The notes beneath the pieces were generated by a model. The model ran no database searches and was not told the origin of the DNA. It saw nothing but the letters and a program-made list of their open reading frames with translations. The translations under genes were made by a program, and so were the position numbers. From Ktedonobacteraceae bacterium (GTDB taxonomy: Bacteria; Chloroflexota; Ktedonobacteria; Ktedonobacterales; Ktedonobacteraceae): DNA of 64,000 nt. The stretch spans positions 186,001 through 250,000 of the forward strand of contig DASRBN010000035.1 in assembly GCA_035653615.1 (NCBI GenBank), given 5' to 3'. Shown piece after piece: positions 61,207 to 64,000 of the stretch. Position 1 is the first letter of the stretch. Every line of letters starts with the position of its first letter.

Positions 61207-62505
61207 ATGACAAACACAGCAGAAGTATATTCGACACTTGACGGCTGGATAGCGCACGAGATGATTCGATGCTCGCTCGATTCTCGCCCGGACTTCAACG
61301 CCGCCGTTGATACGGTGGTCGACTCACCTGGCGATGAGGTGGCATTGCTTGGCTTTGGAGAGGCACTCCATGGAGGGGAAGAGTTGCTTGTCCTGCGCAA
61401 CCAGGTCTTCCAACGCCTTGTCGAAGCCCATGGCTATAGCGCCATTGCCGTTGAGAGCAGTTTTCCTCGGGGGTCTGTCACCAACGACTACGTGCTTGGA
61501 CGCGGTCCGGCATCCTATGAGGCAGTGCAGGAGACTGGATGGAGCCACGGGTTCGGAACATTCGAAGCGAATCGCGAGCTGATCGAGTGGATGAGACGCT
61601 ACAATGCTAATCCAGCTCACCCGACAAAACTCCAGTTCTATGGATTTGATAGCCCGACCGATATCATTGCAGATAGTCCCCGCCAGACTCTGTATGTCGC
61701 GCTTGATTACCTCAGTTCAGTTGATGAGGTCCTCGGCCAGGAGTATCGCCAGCGTATCGATCCGCTGCTCGGAGAGGACGCTGCCTGGGAGAATCCGGCT
61801 GCCGCGTTTGACCCGACGCAAGCGATCGGTCGATCACCGGAGGCAACCGCATTGCGGATCGAGACCGAGGAGCTAATTGCAGAACTGCGCGTGCGCCATC
61901 CCGAACTGGTCGCCAAAAGCGATGGGAGCCGCTATCGAGAAGCTATGCACTATGCTGTGGTGGCACGACAGCTCTTACACTATCATGCGGCGTTAGCGCA
62001 AGCGTCGGAGAAACGCCAGGAGAGACTGTTCAATACACGCGACGCTATGATGGCAGAGAATCTGGAATATATCGTCTCCCGCGAACAGGGGCGAGGCAAG
62101 GTCCTGGTTTTTGCCCACAATAGCCATCTCAAGCGTGGAAAGATGCAATGGCACTGGGGGAATGAGACGATGAACTTGTGGCCCGTTGGATCTCATCTAC
62201 ATGAACGGTTCGGTCGCCGCTATGCCGTCATCGGCTCAGCCATAGGCGAATCAGTAGCCAATGGGATAGGCCAGCCGGAAGCCGGGACGCTTGAGGCACG
62301 GTTCACAGCCGCTCCTGGGCCGGTGCGGTTCATTCCCACCCATCAAGGGCAAGGGCTTCCTGCCGAGGAAATGGCGACACTGCCGATTCGCTCTGGCAGT
62401 CAAAAGAACAGGAGCTATGAACCACTCAACACCCAAAGCTTCACCGATTTCGATTGGTTCGCTGTCCTGGATACAACGACCTACAATGGGTGGGGCCATT
62501 TCTAG
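61207..62505 (+). CDS. Erythromycin esterase-family protein
   Basis: 432 residues from ATG 61207 (AAAGG upstream). LLGFGEALHGGEELLVLRNQVFQRLVEAHGYSAIAVESSF near residues 50-90 carries the GExxHG...E motif of EreA/EreB-type enzymes, VLVFAHNSHL (about 300) the second catalytic His. EreA/B hydrolyse the macrolide lactone ring; many homologues act on other substrates. The length and motif order fit the family well. It is a stand-alone gene between the MerR unit and the NRPS. Confidence 0.85.
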   Translation: MTNTAEVYSTLDGWIAHEMIRCSLDSRPDFNAAVDTVVDSPGDEVALLGFGEALHGGEELLVLRNQVFQRLVEAHGYSAIAVESSFPRGSVTNDYVLGRGPASYEAVQETGWSHGFGTFEANRELIEWMRRYNANPAHPTKLQFYGFDSPTDIIADSPRQTLYVALDYLSSVDEVLGQEYRQRIDPLLGEDAAWENPAAAFDPTQAIGRSPEATALRIETEELIAELRVRHPELVAKSDGSRYREAMHYAVVARQLLHYHAALAQASEKRQERLFNTRDAMMAENLEYIVSREQGRGKVLVFAHNSHLKRGKMQWHWGNETMNLWPVGSHLHERFGRRYAVIGSAIGESVANGIGQPEAGTLEARFTAAPGPVRFIPTHQGQGLPAEEMATLPIRSGSQKNRSYEPLNTQSFTDFDWFAVLDTTTYNGWGHF

Positions 62506-62965
62506 ACTTGAGTTTGTCTCGTTGCACAACCCGGTAGATTTTGGAATCATGTTTCAGATCTATCATTCAGGAAAAACCATCATATATCAAATATAAGTAT
62601 GATTACCTGTTGTCATCCAGTAGGTAATTATACTTATTTAAAGAAGCTATCTGGTTTGTGCTTCTAAAATCCTTTACTTTTGAGCTATAATGAGGTACGC
62701 TAGATTATTGATAGGTTCTAGTTTTCTCAAGCCCTTTTCTGCTTCTGGGGAGGAGCTGATAAAGAAGCTGTTTTTGATTTCTTCTATCACGACAAGCCCC
62801 TCGTCGTGACGAAGACAACTCTTGCCTTTCTCGATTTGAGGTAAGCCTCACTGTTATGGATGCCTGCTGTATAGCTATGTGGTCTTTGCTCGGGGCATCC
62901 TGAGGTTCCTACAACGCTTCTATATCGCCTGGAATGATGAACTCTGGTTAAGAGGAGGTCATAAG
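62506..62965. other. Intergenic region: hairpin and promoter before the NRPS gene
   Basis: No intact gene. A 16-bp inverted repeat with one mismatch lies at 62593-62608 and 62622-62637 (13-nt loop), perhaps terminating the esterase gene. TATAAT at 62686-62691 is a perfect -10 box with a poor -35, giving a leader of about 270 nt that holds a short hairpin (CACGAC/GTCGTG near 62790-62808). Confidence 0.5.
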
Positions 62966-64000
62966 ATGCTAACGACTGAGAACCCTGATACCATTCATCC
63001 GCAGAGGGAAAGCGGCAGTAATGCGGGGAGCCTGCCGATGGCCACCTTGCAACCAGTTCCAAGGGAAGGCCCATTGCCACTTTCCTTTGCACAGCAACGG
63101 TTCTGGTTGCTCGATCAACTGGAACCCGGTAGCATCACCTATCTTTTGCCCCTGGCCATACGCCTCTCTGGCCCTCTGGATATGGAAGCCTTACAACGTA
63201 GTCTGCAAGCTATTGTGCAACGCCATGAAACGCTGCGTACCTCCATCCTTACGATGAATGGTGAACCCCGGCAGATCATTGCCCCCAGCTTAGATTTGCC
63301 AGTACCCCTGGTCGATTTGTCACAAATGGCACCCTCTGAGCGCGAAGTCCAGACCCAGCAGCTCATGCTACAAGAGTTAGAGAAGCCTATTGACCTGGCC
63401 AGCAAGCAGCTTTTACGCGCCACCCTGCTGCGCTTGAATCCCAACGAACACATCCTGTTGCTTACTTTCCATTCCATCATCTGTGATAGCTGGTCCATGG
63501 GCGTCTTCATGCATGAATTGACCTCCTTCTACCAGGCTTTCATCCAGCAACAGCCCTTGTCTTTGCCTCCTCTGAGCATCCAATACGCCGACTTCGCCTT
63601 CTGGCAACGCCAGTGGTTGCAGGGTGAGGTTCTTGACACGCAACTCGCCTACTGGCGAGAGCAATTGCGGGACCTCCCTGATCCTTTACGCTTACCCACC
63701 GATTATCCTCGCCCAGATGTTCAACGCTTTCGGGGAGGACGCTACGTCTTCCAACTGCCTGAGCCGCTCAAGCTGGCTGTACGGGCATTGAGCCAGCGCG
63801 AGGACGTTACCCTGTTCATGACCTTGCTAGCGGCTTTCCAACTGCTGCTGGTCCGTTATAGCGGTGAGAATGATATTGTGGTTGGTAGCCTCATCCCCAA
63901 TCGCACTCGTGCCGAAATTGAGCCGCTTATCGGCTGCTTTGTCAACACGCTGGTCTTACGCACACGTTTGAGCGGCGAACCTACAGTACGGGAGTTATTG
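62966..64000 (+). CDS. Nonribosomal peptide synthetase, N-terminal condensation domain (3' end cut)
   Basis: 345 visible codons from ATG 62966 (GAGGAGG upstream) to the window edge. LPLSFAQQRFWLLDQLEPGS is core motif C1, RHETLRTSI is C2. Core C3 reads H169-S-I-I-C-D174-S175 instead of HHxxxDG. YADFAFWQRQWLQG is C4 and IGCFVNTLVLRTRL C5. The protein starts with the C domain after a 37-residue head, so it extends an upstream donor or an acyl starter. Adenylation and carrier domains must lie beyond 64000. Confidence 0.9.
   Translation, partial: MLTTENPDTIHPQRESGSNAGSLPMATLQPVPREGPLPLSFAQQRFWLLDQLEPGSITYLLPLAIRLSGPLDMEALQRSLQAIVQRHETLRTSILTMNGEPRQIIAPSLDLPVPLVDLSQMAPSEREVQTQQLMLQELEKPIDLASKQLLRATLLRLNPNEHILLLTFHSIICDSWSMGVFMHELTSFYQAFIQQQPLSLPPLSIQYADFAFWQRQWLQGEVLDTQLAYWREQLRDLPDPLRLPTDYPRPDVQRFRGGRYVFQLPEPLKLAVRALSQREDVTLFMTLLAAFQLLLVRYSGENDIVVGSLIPNRTRAEIEPLIGCFVNTLVLRTRLSGEPTVRELL

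Overview
The window is a gene-dense piece of bacterial chromosome of moderate to high GC. Several traits together point to a Chloroflexota of the Ktedonobacteria type: an F420-dependent glucose-6-phosphate dehydrogenase and another luciferase-like F420 oxidoreductase, the CysO/Mec/CysM cysteine route shared with actinobacteria, PknB-type kinases, secreted EXORDIUM/PQQ-propeller proteins, many small dispersed hairpin repeats and a nonribosomal peptide synthetase. The taxonomic call is inference from gene content; no marker was aligned.

Layout. 1-825: 5' part of pyrB (minus), behind a leader with a consensus promoter and an early terminator. 1.6-4.0 kb: TetR regulator and 14-TM drug exporter sharing one palindromic operator. 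4.4-6.5 kb: fused ArsR-arsenate reductase and a chromate transporter. 6.6-9.2 kb (minus): frameshifted HIT hydrolase, membrane FKBP, pRiA4b ORF-3-like protein. 9.4-11.2 kb: fgd and a PIG-L deacetylase. 11.2-14.6 kb (minus): FprA-type reductase, MFS exporter, ThiS-like protein. 14.8-17.5 kb (minus): B12-type ABC importer behind a probable cobalamin riboswitch. 17.7-20.5 kb: flavin reductase, uracil-DNA glycosylase, SufU, sulfurtransferase. 20.8-26 kb (minus): EXORDIUM/PQQ protein, membrane protein, MFS exporter with MarR regulator. 26.2-28.9 kb: ABC exporter and endonuclease III. 29-33.3 kb (minus): SRPBCC/DUF1579/ArsR group, a PRC-barrel-like membrane protein and a Ser/Thr kinase.

33.4-36.5 kb (minus) is the most coherent pathway: moeZ-like E1/rhodanese, cysO, cysM and mec. 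MoeZ would activate and thiocarboxylate CysO, CysM would join it to O-phosphoserine and Mec would release cysteine. Here CysO ends GG-Met-Ser, and a dispersed repeat supplies those last codons and the stop.

36.8-50.4 kb: PIG-V-like mannosyltransferase, FAD oxidase, redoxin, HEAT protein, orphan molybdenum hydroxylase, beta-helix protein, MetY, CoA-binding protein, a deaminase remnant, LLM oxidoreductase and Gfo/Idh/MocA oxidoreductase. 50.5-56.7 kb is core: prfB with its programmed frameshift, a sigma-70 factor, ftsY, accD and accA. At 56.8 kb tRNA-Leu(CAA) carries a small island bounded by 128-bp direct repeats (56857-56984 and 59465-59592) with an AlbA_2 protein. Then come a broken CPBP protease, a double-headed MerR regulator, an erythromycin esterase homologue and the start of an NRPS.

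Dispersed repeats are a major theme. One family forms perfect hairpins with arms up to 40 bp, and repeats have altered the 3' ends of at least two genes.
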